NCBI GenBank assembly: GCA_030148625.1
Contig: JASBTC010000446.1
Coordinates: 1 to 14,501 of the forward strand
Length of the DNA stretch: 14,501 bases
DNA from: Sphingobium sp.
GTDB taxonomy: Bacteria; Pseudomonadota; Alphaproteobacteria; Sphingomonadales; Sphingomonadaceae
Direction: 5' to 3'
Positions 7,367 through 14,140 of the stretch are shown here, piece after piece. Under the pieces are notes generated by a model. It ran no database searches. It saw only the letters and a program-made list of their open reading frames with translations, and was not told the DNA's origin. Position numbers and translations under genes: made by a program. Within the stretch, counting starts at the first letter, position 1. Each line of letters begins with the position of its first letter.

Positions 7367-8656
7367 ATGACCACCATCTACGCGCTTTCGAGCGGCGGCC
7401 CCCCGGCCGCGCTCGCCGTCATACGGATCAGCGGGACCGGGGCCGGCGCGGCACTGACCGCATTGGCCGGGCGCTTGCCGCAACCGCGCCGCGCGACGCT
7501 CGCGACGCTGACCGATCCGGCCGATGGCGACGCGCTCGACCGTGCATTGATCCTGTGGTTCCCGGGCCCCGGCAGTGCGACCGGCGAGGATCTGGTCGAG
7601 CTTCACCTGCATGGCGGCCGTGCCGTCGTTGCGCGGACATTGTCGGCGCTGGCCATGATCGACGGACTGGTCCCGGCGGGACCGGGCGACTTCACGCGTC
7701 GCGCATTCGAAAATGGCCGGATCGACCTGGCGGAGGCGGAGGGACTGTCTGACCTGCTGTTCGCCGAGACCGAGTTGCAGCGGCGCAGCGCGCTCGCGGT
7801 GGCGGGCGGGGTGTTGAGCGCGCAGGTGGGCAGATGGCAGGATCGGTTGCTGGCGATCTCGGCACAGGTCGAGGCATTGCTGGACTTTGCGGACGAGGAT
7901 GATGTCGTCGGACCGGAAGAGGGACGACTTCAGCACGAGATCGAAACGCTGGCTGGCGAGATCGGCGGATGGCTGGCGCGTCCGACGGCGGAGCGATTGC
8001 GCGAAGGGGTACGCGTGGCGCTGGCCGGGCCGCCCAATGCCGGCAAGTCGACATTGCTCAATGCCCTGGCGGGGCGGGAGGCGGCGATCGTTTCGCCGCG
8101 CGCGGGCACGACGCGCGACGTGATTGAGGTTCCGCTGGCGCTGGCTGGACGTCCGTTCCTGCTGATCGATATGGCGGGACTTCATGTGGGGACGGGCGAC
8201 GAGATCGAGGCGATCGGCATTGAGCGGGCGCGGGGGGTGATCGCCGAAAGCGACATCATATTGTGGCTCGGCGATGAGGCGCCCGATGACGCGCTCGATC
8301 CCGTCCGGGTCGTCCGGCTCCATGCCCGCGCTGACCTGCCGGGCCGCGACGCGGAACAGGGCTTTGTCGGGATTCCGGTATCGGCCGCGACCGGCGCGGG
8401 GCTCGATGCCCTGGTGGACATGCTGATCAAACGCGCCGACGCGGTGCTGCCAAGGCCCGGTGATGTCGCACTCAATCGGCGACAGCGCGAGGCACTGGAG
8501 CAATGCCGGTCGGCACTGCTCGATCCAATCGACGATCTTCTGCTGTTCGCGGAATCGCTGCGGCTCGCGCGACTGGCGCTCGATCGGCTGACGGGGCGAG
8601 CGGGGACGGAGCAGATGCTCGACGCGCTTTTCGGGCGATTCTGCATCGGCAAGTGA
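7367..8656 (+). CDS. mnmE: tRNA modification GTPase MnmE (429 aa)
   Basis: With MnmG it adds the carboxymethylaminomethyl group to U34 in the wobble position of certain tRNAs. The N-terminal folate-binding domain is at 1-115, with GEDLVELHLHGG (73-84) and PGDFTRRAFENGRIDLAEAE (106-125). The inserted G domain has P-loop GPPNAGKST (221-229), GTTRD (247-251) and DMAGLH (268-273, usually DTAGLR). The glutamates of GDEIEAIG (277-284) lie where the family's catalytic Glu sits. The C-terminal FCIGK (425-429) holds the catalytic Cys426. The G4 motif NKxD, which selects guanine, is missing: HARAD (319-323) takes its place. The protein is slightly short for the family (about 450). The gene has no good ribosome site and starts four bases after the DUF6489-like gene, suggesting translational coupling. 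Confidence 0.95.
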   Translation: MTTIYALSSGGPPAALAVIRISGTGAGAALTALAGRLPQPRRATLATLTDPADGDALDRALILWFPGPGSATGEDLVELHLHGGRAVVARTLSALAMIDGLVPAGPGDFTRRAFENGRIDLAEAEGLSDLLFAETELQRRSALAVAGGVLSAQVGRWQDRLLAISAQVEALLDFADEDDVVGPEEGRLQHEIETLAGEIGGWLARPTAERLREGVRVALAGPPNAGKSTLLNALAGREAAIVSPRAGTTRDVIEVPLALAGRPFLLIDMAGLHVGTGDEIEAIGIERARGVIAESDIILWLGDEAPDDALDPVRVVRLHARADLPGRDAEQGFVGIPVSAATGAGLDALVDMLIKRADAVLPRPGDVALNRRQREALEQCRSALLDPIDDLLLFAESLRLARLALDRLTGRAGTEQMLDALFGRFCIGK

Positions 8657-8659
8657 GGC

Positions 8660-8675
8660 TGTTCCACGTGGAACA
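8660..8675. promoter_or_regulatory. parS site 1, perfect 16-bp palindrome
   Basis: TGTTCCACGTGGAACA is fully palindromic and differs by one base from TGTTCCACGTGAAACA, the parS sequence I know from Bacillus and Caulobacter. It lies in the 60-base gap between mnmE and mnmG, so bound ParB could also affect mnmG expression. Binding by ParB is inferred from the sequence match and the nearby parAB. Confidence 0.9.
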
Positions 8676-8716
8676 TTTTGACTTGGATCGGGGCATCCCG
8701 TAGCGCAGTCCCAGCC

Positions 8717-10570
8717 ATGGCGCGCGATTTCGACATCATTGTGGTGGGCGGCGGACATGCCGGATGCGAAGCCGCGGCTGCGGCAGCGCGGACGGGTGCG
8801 CGCACCGCACTGGTCAGCTTCGCGCGCGAGACCATCGGTGCCATGTCATGCAATCCGGCGATCGGCGGGCTGGGCAAGGGGCATCTCGTCCGTGAAGTCG
8901 ATGCCTTTGACGGGCTGATCGCACGCGCCGCCGATCATGCGGCGATCCATTACCGGATGCTCAATGCCAGCAAGGGCACGGCGGTGCAGGGTCCGCGTGT
9001 CCAGGCCGATCGGCGTCGCTACAAGCGGGCAATCCACGATCTTCTCGCCGGCCAGGACAATCTCGAGATTGTCGAGGGTGAGGCGAGCGCGCTGGTCTTC
9101 GATGGTGCGTCGCGCGTCGCCGGGCTCGAACTCGGCAATGGCGATACGCTGCGCGCCGCCGCCGTGGTGCTGGCGACGGGCACATTTCTCAACGCACGGA
9201 TGTTCTGCGGTGCCGATATCAGCATCGGCGGCCGGGTGGGGGAGGCGGCCGCGCAGCGGCTCGGCGATCAGCTTCACGCGCTGAACTTGCCGATGGCACG
9301 GTTGAAGACGGGTACGCCACCACGGCTGGACGGGCGGACGATCGATTGGGCCGTACTCGAGGAACAGCCGTCGGATGATGGCTGCTGGACGATGTCGGCA
9401 CTCGAATCGCGCCGGCCGGCGCCGCAGCTTTTCTGCGCGATCACGCGCACCAATGCCGAGACCCATGCGATCATCCGGGGCGGGCTCGATCGCTCGCCGC
9501 TCTATACCGGTGCGATCGATGCGCTTGGCCCACGCTATTGTCCGTCGATCGAGGACAAGGTGGTTCGCTTCGGTGATCGCGACGGTCACCAGGTCTTTCT
9601 GGAACCCGAAGGGCTGGACGACGCGCTCGTCTATCCCAACGGGATTTCGACCTCGCTGCCGATCGATGTCCAGCATCGGATGATCCGCAGCATGGCGGGA
9701 CTGGAACGGGCCGAGATCGTCCGGCCCGGCTATGCCGTCGAATATGATCATATCGATCCGCGCGCGCTGGAGGCGACTCTCGCGGTGCGCGGCGTGGCAG
9801 GACTCGATTGTGCCGGACAGATCAATGGGACGACCGGCTATGAAGAGGCGGCGGCGCAGGGTCTGATCGCCGGACTCAACGCGGCAGCATTTGCCGCCGG
9901 CAAGGCGCCGCTGCTCCTCGATCGGGCGACGAGCTATATCGGTGTGATGATCGACGATCTTGTCCTGCAGGGCGTGACCGAGCCGTATCGGATGTTGACC
10001 GCGCGCGCAGAATATCGTTTGCGCCTGCGCGCCGACAATGCACCGACCCGGCTGACGCCGTTCGCGATCGCGGCGGGCTGCGTCGGTGCGGAACGGCGGC
10101 GTCATTTCCTCGATCGGGAAGATGTCCGCGCGCGCGTGGTCGCGGCTTTGTCCGAAGTCGTCTCAGCCAACTTGCTCGTCGAAGCGGGTATCCCGGTCTC
10201 GGCCGATGGTTCGCGCCGTCCGCTGATCGAATGGATGCGTTTTCCGCAGGTCGGCGTGGCTGAAGTGTCTCGCCTGTCCCCGGCATTCGACCATGTCGAA
10301 TCCGGCCTGGCCGAAGAGATTGCCGAAGATGCCCGCTACGCGCCTTATCTGGCACGGCAGGATGCGGAGATCCGGGCATTGCGCGCCAATGAGGATATCG
10401 GCATCGATCCCGATTTCGACTATCGCGCGATCGCTGGACTTTCGAACGAGATGACCGAGCGATTGGAGGCGGCGCGGCCAGCGACGCTCGCCGCCGCTTC
10501 ACGTATTCGTGGCATCACGCCGGCGGCCCTGTCGGCAATCCTCGTCCAGGCAAAGCGTCAGGCCGCATGA
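8717..10570 (+). CDS. mnmG: tRNA uridine-5-carboxymethylaminomethyl modification enzyme MnmG (617 aa)
   Basis: The FAD-dependent partner of MnmE (old name GidA), acting in the cytoplasm on U34 of tRNA. FAD binding: [17 protein letters not shown] (4-20). The family signatures [19 protein letters not shown] (45-63), [13 protein letters not shown] (91-103), [13 protein letters not shown] (196-208), [12 protein letters not shown] (371-382) and [18 protein letters not shown] (421-438) are all present, and the C-terminal helical domain is complete. Length is that of the family (about 620). The start is the ATG at 8717; an in-frame TTG at 8678 would add 13 non-conserved residues. No clear ribosome site is visible before 8717. 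The stop overlaps the rsmG start (ATGA). Confidence 0.97.
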   Translation: MARDFDIIVVGGGHAGCEAAAAAARTGARTALVSFARETIGAMSCNPAIGGLGKGHLVREVDAFDGLIARAADHAAIHYRMLNASKGTAVQGPRVQADRRRYKRAIHDLLAGQDNLEIVEGEASALVFDGASRVAGLELGNGDTLRAAAVVLATGTFLNARMFCGADISIGGRVGEAAAQRLGDQLHALNLPMARLKTGTPPRLDGRTIDWAVLEEQPSDDGCWTMSALESRRPAPQLFCAITRTNAETHAIIRGGLDRSPLYTGAIDALGPRYCPSIEDKVVRFGDRDGHQVFLEPEGLDDALVYPNGISTSLPIDVQHRMIRSMAGLERAEIVRPGYAVEYDHIDPRALEATLAVRGVAGLDCAGQINGTTGYEEAAAQGLIAGLNAAAFAAGKAPLLLDRATSYIGVMIDDLVLQGVTEPYRMLTARAEYRLRLRADNAPTRLTPFAIAAGCVGAERRRHFLDREDVRARVVAALSEVVSANLLVEAGIPVSADGSRRPLIEWMRFPQVGVAEVSRLSPAFDHVESGLAEEIAEDARYAPYLARQDAEIRALRANEDIGIDPDFDYRAIAGLSNEMTERLEAARPATLAAASRIRGITPAALSAILVQAKRQAA

Positions 10571-11202
10571 CCGAGGAGGAGGCGCGTCACTGGCTGACAT
10601 CGACGCTTGGTGTTCCACGTGAAACAATGACGGTGCTCGAGCGCTATGTGACGCTCTTGCTCGACGAGGCGACCCGGCAGAATCTCATCGCCGAATCGAC
10701 GCGTGACCATATCTGGGCACGCCATATCGTTGACTCTGCGCAGCTCGTTCCGTTGGCGAGCGGGGCGCCGAACGGCAGCTGGATCGATCTCGGATCGGGC
10801 GCGGGTCTGCCCGGACTCGTCGTTGCCGCCATCACCGATCGGCCGGTGATATTGATCGAATCGCGCCGCAAGCGTGTCGAGTTCCTGGAGGCGGCGGCGG
10901 CCGCGATGGGGCGGGGGTCGCAGATCAGCGTCGAGGGAAGACGGGTGGAAGTGTTGCCGTCCGGAACCGCCGCGGCCGTCATCAGCGCGCGCGCCTTTGC
11001 ACCGCTCGATCGTCTTTTCACCGTCGCTCATCGCTTTTCCCGTTCCGGGACCGTCTGGTTGCTGCCAAAAGGGCGGAGTGCGCAGTCCGAACTGGAAGTC
11101 GCGCAGGGGACGTGGCAAGGTGTGTTCCACGTGAAACAGAGCGTCACCGATCCGGATTCAGCGATCATCGTGGCGCGCAACGTGCGGCGGGGAAACCGAT
11201 GA
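10567..11202 (+). CDS. rsmG: 16S rRNA (guanine-N7) methyltransferase RsmG (211 aa)
   Basis: It methylates G527 (E. coli numbering) of 16S rRNA using S-adenosylmethionine; loss gives low-level streptomycin resistance in several bacteria. The SAM-binding motif is [14 protein letters not shown] (72-85). [12 protein letters not shown] (96-107) and ISARAFAPL (139-147) follow, and RHIVDS (52-57) is the family block before the Rossmann fold. WLLPKGR (164-170) is near the end. The gene overlaps mnmG before it and parA after it, both through ATGA. Two copies of parS lie inside it. Site 2 encodes VPRET (16-20) and site 3 encodes VFHVK (186-190), in different codon phases, so part of the sequence is constrained as a DNA site as well as a protein. 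Confidence 0.95.
   Translation: MTEEEARHWLTSTLGVPRETMTVLERYVTLLLDEATRQNLIAESTRDHIWARHIVDSAQLVPLASGAPNGSWIDLGSGAGLPGLVVAAITDRPVILIESRRKRVEFLEAAAAAMGRGSQISVEGRRVEVLPSGTAAAVISARAFAPLDRLFTVAHRFSRSGTVWLLPKGRSAQSELEVAQGTWQGVFHVKQSVTDPDSAIIVARNVRRGNR
10611..10626. promoter_or_regulatory. parS site 2, consensus, inside rsmG
   Basis: TGTTCCACGTGAAACA is the exact parS sequence known from Bacillus and Caulobacter. It is read in rsmG as part of codons for G-V-P-R-E-T-M near the N-terminus. It lies 1951 bases from site 1 and 512 from site 3. Confidence 0.93.
11123..11138. promoter_or_regulatory. parS site 3, consensus, inside rsmG
   Basis: A second exact TGTTCCACGTGAAACA, in the same orientation as site 2, near the rsmG 3' end and 61 bases before the parA start. 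Here it is translated in a different phase (V-F-H-V-K-Q). Its closeness to parA makes autorepression of parAB by ParB possible. Confidence 0.93.
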
Positions 11203-11981
11203 TCCGGATTGCGGTTGCGAACCAGAAGGGCGGGGTGGGTAAGACCACGTCGGCGATCAATCTCGCCACCGCGCTTGCGGCGACGGGGTGGCGCGTGCTG
11301 CTGATCGACCTCGATCCGCAGGGCAATGCCTCGACCGGGCTTGGCGTCCATCAGGCGGAGCGCATCAATTCCTCCTATGAATTGCTCACCGGCGATTGCT
11401 CGCTCGATGACGCGGTCATCCACACCAAAGTGCCCAAGCTCGACATCATCGCTTCGACCGTCGACCTGTCGGGTGCGGAGATCGAGCTGGTCTCCTATGA
11501 GGAGCGGACCGACCGCCTCAAACAGGCGCTCGACGGTGCGACGCCCGGGCGTTGGGACATTTGCCTGATCGATTGCCCGCCCTCGCTCGGTCTGCTCACG
11601 ATCAATGCGATGGTCGCGGCGCGATCCCTGCTCGTTCCGCTGCAATGCGAATTCTTCGCGCTCGAAGGGCTCAGCCAGCTGCTCAGCACGGTCGAACGGA
11701 TCCGTGCACGCTTCAATCCCGACCTGTCGATCCTGGGCGTGGCGCTGACCATGTATGACCGCCGTAACAAGCTGACCGAGCAAGTTGCGCAGGATGTCCG
11801 CGCCTGCCTGGGCAAGGTCGTGTTCGAAACGGTGATTCCACGCAATGTCCGCCTGTCCGAAGCGCCGAGCCATGGCATGCCTGCGCTGATCTACGACATG
11901 CGCTGCGCCGGCTCCGAAGCCTATATCGCCTTGGCGCGCGAGCTGATCGGACGGCTGCCGCGCGCGGCGAAGGCGGCATGA
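11199..11981 (+). CDS. parA: Chromosome partitioning ATPase ParA (260 aa)
   Basis: A deviant-Walker ATPase that forms ATP dimers on nonspecific DNA and moves ParB-parS complexes. KGGVGKTT (10-17) has the signature lysine Lys10 and the P-loop Lys15. Walker A' is LIDLDPQGN (35-43) and Walker B is CLIDCPPSLG (122-131). IPRNVRLSEAPSHG (213-226) is the conserved DNA-contact region. There is no N-terminal HTH, so this is the chromosomal Soj/ParA type, not the long plasmid type. The ATG at 11199 overlaps the rsmG stop; GGGGA lies five bases upstream. The upstream extension in the same frame to 11112 lies within rsmG and is not conserved. parB follows with another ATGA overlap. Confidence 0.97.
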   Translation: MIRIAVANQKGGVGKTTSAINLATALAATGWRVLLIDLDPQGNASTGLGVHQAERINSSYELLTGDCSLDDAVIHTKVPKLDIIASTVDLSGAEIELVSYEERTDRLKQALDGATPGRWDICLIDCPPSLGLLTINAMVAARSLLVPLQCEFFALEGLSQLLSTVERIRARFNPDLSILGVALTMYDRRNKLTEQVAQDVRACLGKVVFETVIPRNVRLSEAPSHGMPALIYDMRCAGSEAYIALARELIGRLPRAAKAA

Positions 11982-12916
11982 GCGACGATCAGCCGGACAA
12001 TGCGGCGACCGCCGCCGCCGCGCCGAAGCGCCGTCCGAGCGGTCTCGGCCGTGGATTGAGCGCATTGCTCGGTGAAGTCGCGCGCGAGGAACCGGTTGCG
12101 GCATCCTCGGGCGGGATGGGGCCGCGCGCCGGCATCCAGATGGTCGCGGTGTCCGATCTGGCGCCGCATCCCGAACAGCCGCGCCGCCATTTCGATGAGG
12201 CCGCGCTCGACGAGCTCGCCGGATCGATCGCCAAGCGCGGTGTGATCCAGCCCATCGTCGTCCGCCCCAATGGCAGCGGTTTCCAGATCGTCGCCGGCGA
12301 ACGCCGCTGGCGTGCGGCGCAGCGCGCCCATATCCATCAAGTTCCAGTAATCGTTCGGGATTTCGACGATTCCGAAGCGCTCGAAATCGCGCTGATCGAG
12401 AATATCCAGCGCGAGGACCTCAATGCGATCGAAGAGGCGGAAGCCTATCGCAAGCTCGCCACCGAATTCGGCCACAGCCAGGAGGCGCTCGGCAAGCTCG
12501 TCAGCAAGTCGCGCAGCCATATCGCGAATCTGCTGCGGCTGCTCGACCTGCCGGCACGTGTGCGCGACTGGGTGGCCGATGGCCAGCTCCAGATGGGCCA
12601 TGCCCGCGCGCTGATCACCGCGCCCGATCCGGAAAGCCTGGCCGAGCAGGTCATCCGCCGCGGCCTGTCGGTGCGTGAAACCGAAAGCCTGGCGCGTGAG
12701 GCGAAGCCCGGCGGTGGCGGCGGCATGCGCAGCTCGTCGTCGGGCCAGAAGGGTGGCGACGCCGATATCGAAGCGCTCGAACGCCAGCTGGGCGATCTGC
12801 TCGGCCTCAAAGTGCGAATCCAGCATCAGCTCAAGAGCGGAACGGTGACGCTGGCCTATCATTCGCTCGATCAGCTCGACATGATCTGCCAGCGGCTGAG
12901 CGGCGAGAAGATCTAG
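11978..12916 (+). CDS. parB: Chromosome partitioning protein ParB (312 aa)
   Basis: The CTP-dependent DNA clamp that loads at parS and spreads. The basic N-terminus PKRRPSGLGRGLSALLG (16-32) is the ParA-activating peptide. The CTPase/ParB N-domain (about 54-145) has DLAPHPEQPRRHFDE (60-74), GVIQPIVVRP (88-97), the CTP motif GERRWRA (107-113) and ENIQREDLNAIEEAEAY (141-157). The HTH that reads parS lies at about 165-190 (QEALGKLVSKSRSHIANLLR). A Gly/Ser linker (244-260) leads to the C-terminal dimerisation domain (262-305). Length is normal. The start overlaps the parA stop, with GAAGG four bases upstream. A hairpin follows the stop, so parB probably ends the cluster. Confidence 0.97.
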   Translation: MSDDQPDNAATAAAAPKRRPSGLGRGLSALLGEVAREEPVAASSGGMGPRAGIQMVAVSDLAPHPEQPRRHFDEAALDELAGSIAKRGVIQPIVVRPNGSGFQIVAGERRWRAAQRAHIHQVPVIVRDFDDSEALEIALIENIQREDLNAIEEAEAYRKLATEFGHSQEALGKLVSKSRSHIANLLRLLDLPARVRDWVADGQLQMGHARALITAPDPESLAEQVIRRGLSVRETESLAREAKPGGGGGMRSSSSGQKGGDADIEALERQLGDLLGLKVRIQHQLKSGTVTLAYHSLDQLDMICQRLSGEKI

Positions 12917-12925
12917 GGTTTGATC

Positions 12926-12946
12926 CCGTCCGGCGGGGCCGGACGG
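12926..12946 (+). terminator. Probable terminator of the parAB cluster
   Basis: CCGTCCGGC (12926-12934) pairs perfectly with GCCGGACGG (12938-12946) around a GGG loop, ten bases after the parB stop. There is no immediate T-run; a pyrimidine stretch with CTTCTTCTTTT starts about 15 bases on. It is probably a terminator, alone or with the larger stem that follows. Confidence 0.5.
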
Positions 12947-12969
12947 ATTCAGCATCGTCACTTCTTCTT

Positions 12970-13057
12970 TTCGCGCTTTCGCGTCTTCGCGTGAACCGGG
13001 TGGCCCTGTGCCAGCTGCCGAGCCCGCATGTTTCACGTGAAGATGCGAAAGCGCGAA
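12970..13057 (+). repeat. 26-bp inverted repeat, possible dispersed repeat/stem-loop
   Basis: Arm 1 (12970-12995, starting TTCGCGCTTTCGCG) and arm 2 (13032-13057, ending GCGAAAGCGCGAA) match as an inverted repeat at 24 of 26 positions, with 36 bases between. In RNA from the + strand both differences become G-U pairs, so the whole stem can form. It lies in the 192-base gap between the convergent parB and lysR genes. The 'GAAGACGCGAAAGCG' character resembles dispersed intergenic repeats I recall from many bacterial genomes. Family membership is not proven. Confidence 0.7.
13029..13044. promoter_or_regulatory. Possible degenerate parS site 4
   Basis: TGTTTCACGTGAAGAT matches the symmetrical parS form TGTTTCACGTGAAACA at 13 of 16 positions and keeps the central ten-base palindrome. 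It lies in arm 2 of the inverted repeat, whose other arm has CGCGTG instead, so it may be a by-product of the repeat. Confidence 0.4.
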
Positions 13058-13108
13058 GGTCGTCGATATGGCCCGCACCCTTTCCGCGAAACACCGGACA
13101 AGAGCCGC

Positions 13109-14056
13109 TCACGCGCCGGACGGCGGTTCCATGATGATGGCACGGCGGATCAGCTCTTCTGCGGCATCGCAGCTCCGCGCGGCTTCCCCGACGAGCCAGT
13201 CGCGCAATTTTCCGATCTTTTCGGTCCGCTGACGCGTGATCGGATAGGTGAACCAGAAGGCGCGCCCGTCGCCCGCGACCAGATCATGTACGGGCATGAG
13301 GCGTCCGGTCGCGATCTCGTCGTGGAAGAGGATGGGCGAGGCGATGACGATGCCATGTCCCGCGACCGCCATCGCGACATCGAGATGCTCCGCCGAAAGC
13401 CGCGCGCCAAAGCGGTCGGGCGCGGGGGCCGCCGCACCAAGGGCCTGATTCCAGAGCGCCCACCAGTCCGGGCGCCCGAGCAGCGGGACATCGGATCGAT
13501 GATCCGGATCGCCGAAGCCGAGGACGGCATTCTTCAGCGCCGGCGCGCAAAGCGGCATGAAGATCGCGGGAAAGAGCCTGATCGCGCGCAAGCCCGGCCA
13601 GCTTCCATGACCATTGCGGATTGCGGCATCGAAGCGGCCCGTGCTCAGATCCTCCGCATCCACCGACAAATCCAGATCGACGCTGAGTCCGGGATGTTCG
13701 GCGCAGAACCGGCCGAGTTTCGGAGTCAGCCACGCGGCGGCCAGCGTCGGCAGCGTCGTCAGCGCAATCCGGCTCTGATCGATATCCTTGGCGCTGGCAA
13801 AGCTGGCGCGGAGGGCTGCGAAGGCGGCGGTCGCCTCCTGAGCGACCATTGCCCCCGCTTCGGTGAGTTCGACGCGGTGCGCCTGGCGCAGGAACAGCAT
13901 CACGCCGATCTCGGCCTCGAGCTGGCGGACATGATAGCTGACCGATGCGGCGGTGGTTCCAAGCTCCTGCGCCGCCTTTGCGAACCCGCCCAGACGTGCG
14001 GCCGCCTCGAATGCCCGGATCGACGCCAGGGACGGAAAGCGCTGCGGCTCGACCAT
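13109..14056 (-). CDS. LysR-type transcriptional regulator, GcvA-like (315 aa)
   Basis: A LysR-family DNA-binding regulator. The winged HTH is at about 8-66: PSLASIRAFEAAARLGGFAK, then AAQELGTTAASVSYHVRQLE (28-47) as helix-turn-helix, and LFLRQAHRVELTEAG (54-68). The effector-binding domain (95-300) shows the GcvA-type IALTTLPTLAAAWLTPKLGR (97-116), GRFDAAIRNGHG (140-151) and VAGHGIVIASPIL (231-243). Length is slightly above the usual 300. The start at 14056 has only a poorly placed GAGG upstream. The gene is divergent from the Tat-exported protein gene and converges with parB; the palindrome over its start suggests autorepression. The target is probably the divergent gene. The effector is unknown. 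Confidence 0.87.
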   Translation of the reverse strand: MVEPQRFPSLASIRAFEAAARLGGFAKAAQELGTTAASVSYHVRQLEAEIGVMLFLRQAHRVELTEAGAMVAQEATAAFAALRASFASAKDIDQSRIALTTLPTLAAAWLTPKLGRFCAEHPGLSVDLDLSVDAEDLSTGRFDAAIRNGHGSWPGLRAIRLFPAIFMPLCAPALKNAVLGFGDPDHRSDVPLLGRPDWWALWNQALGAAAPAPDRFGARLSAEHLDVAMAVAGHGIVIASPILFHDEIATGRLMPVHDLVAGDGRAFWFTYPITRQRTEKIGKLRDWLVGEAARSCDAAEELIRRAIIMEPPSGA

Positions 14057-14068
14057 AAGTCTGACTTA
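14056..14068. promoter_or_regulatory. T-N11-A palindrome over the lysR start (likely operator)
   Basis: TAAGTCTGACTTA is a perfect 6+1+6 inverted repeat of 13 bases and fits the LysR box T-N11-A. Its first base is the A of the lysR ATG read on the minus strand. It lies 72 bases before the start of the divergent gene. A nearby eight-base palindrome GGCTAGCC (14088-14095) could be a second half-site. Binding is inferred. Confidence 0.55.
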
Positions 14069-14140
14069 GCCTCGAGCCGCGAGCTTCGGCTAGCCAGAAT
14101 ATTCCGCGGATGCGACCAATCCCATGGAAGGGAGACTGCG

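Noticed and set aside
8678..8716. TTG start that would extend MnmG by 13 residues
   Set aside because: The added residues are not like the family and the ATG at 8717 gives the standard N-terminus right before the FAD motif.
11921..13078. A 385-residue minus-strand frame opposite parB
   Set aside because: It is a shadow of parB; its N-terminal part only translates the inverted repeat after parB.
12917..13108. holA or another small gene between parB and lysR
   Set aside because: The 192 bases hold the hairpin, the inverted repeat and the degenerate parS; no frame with a plausible start and coding character was seen.
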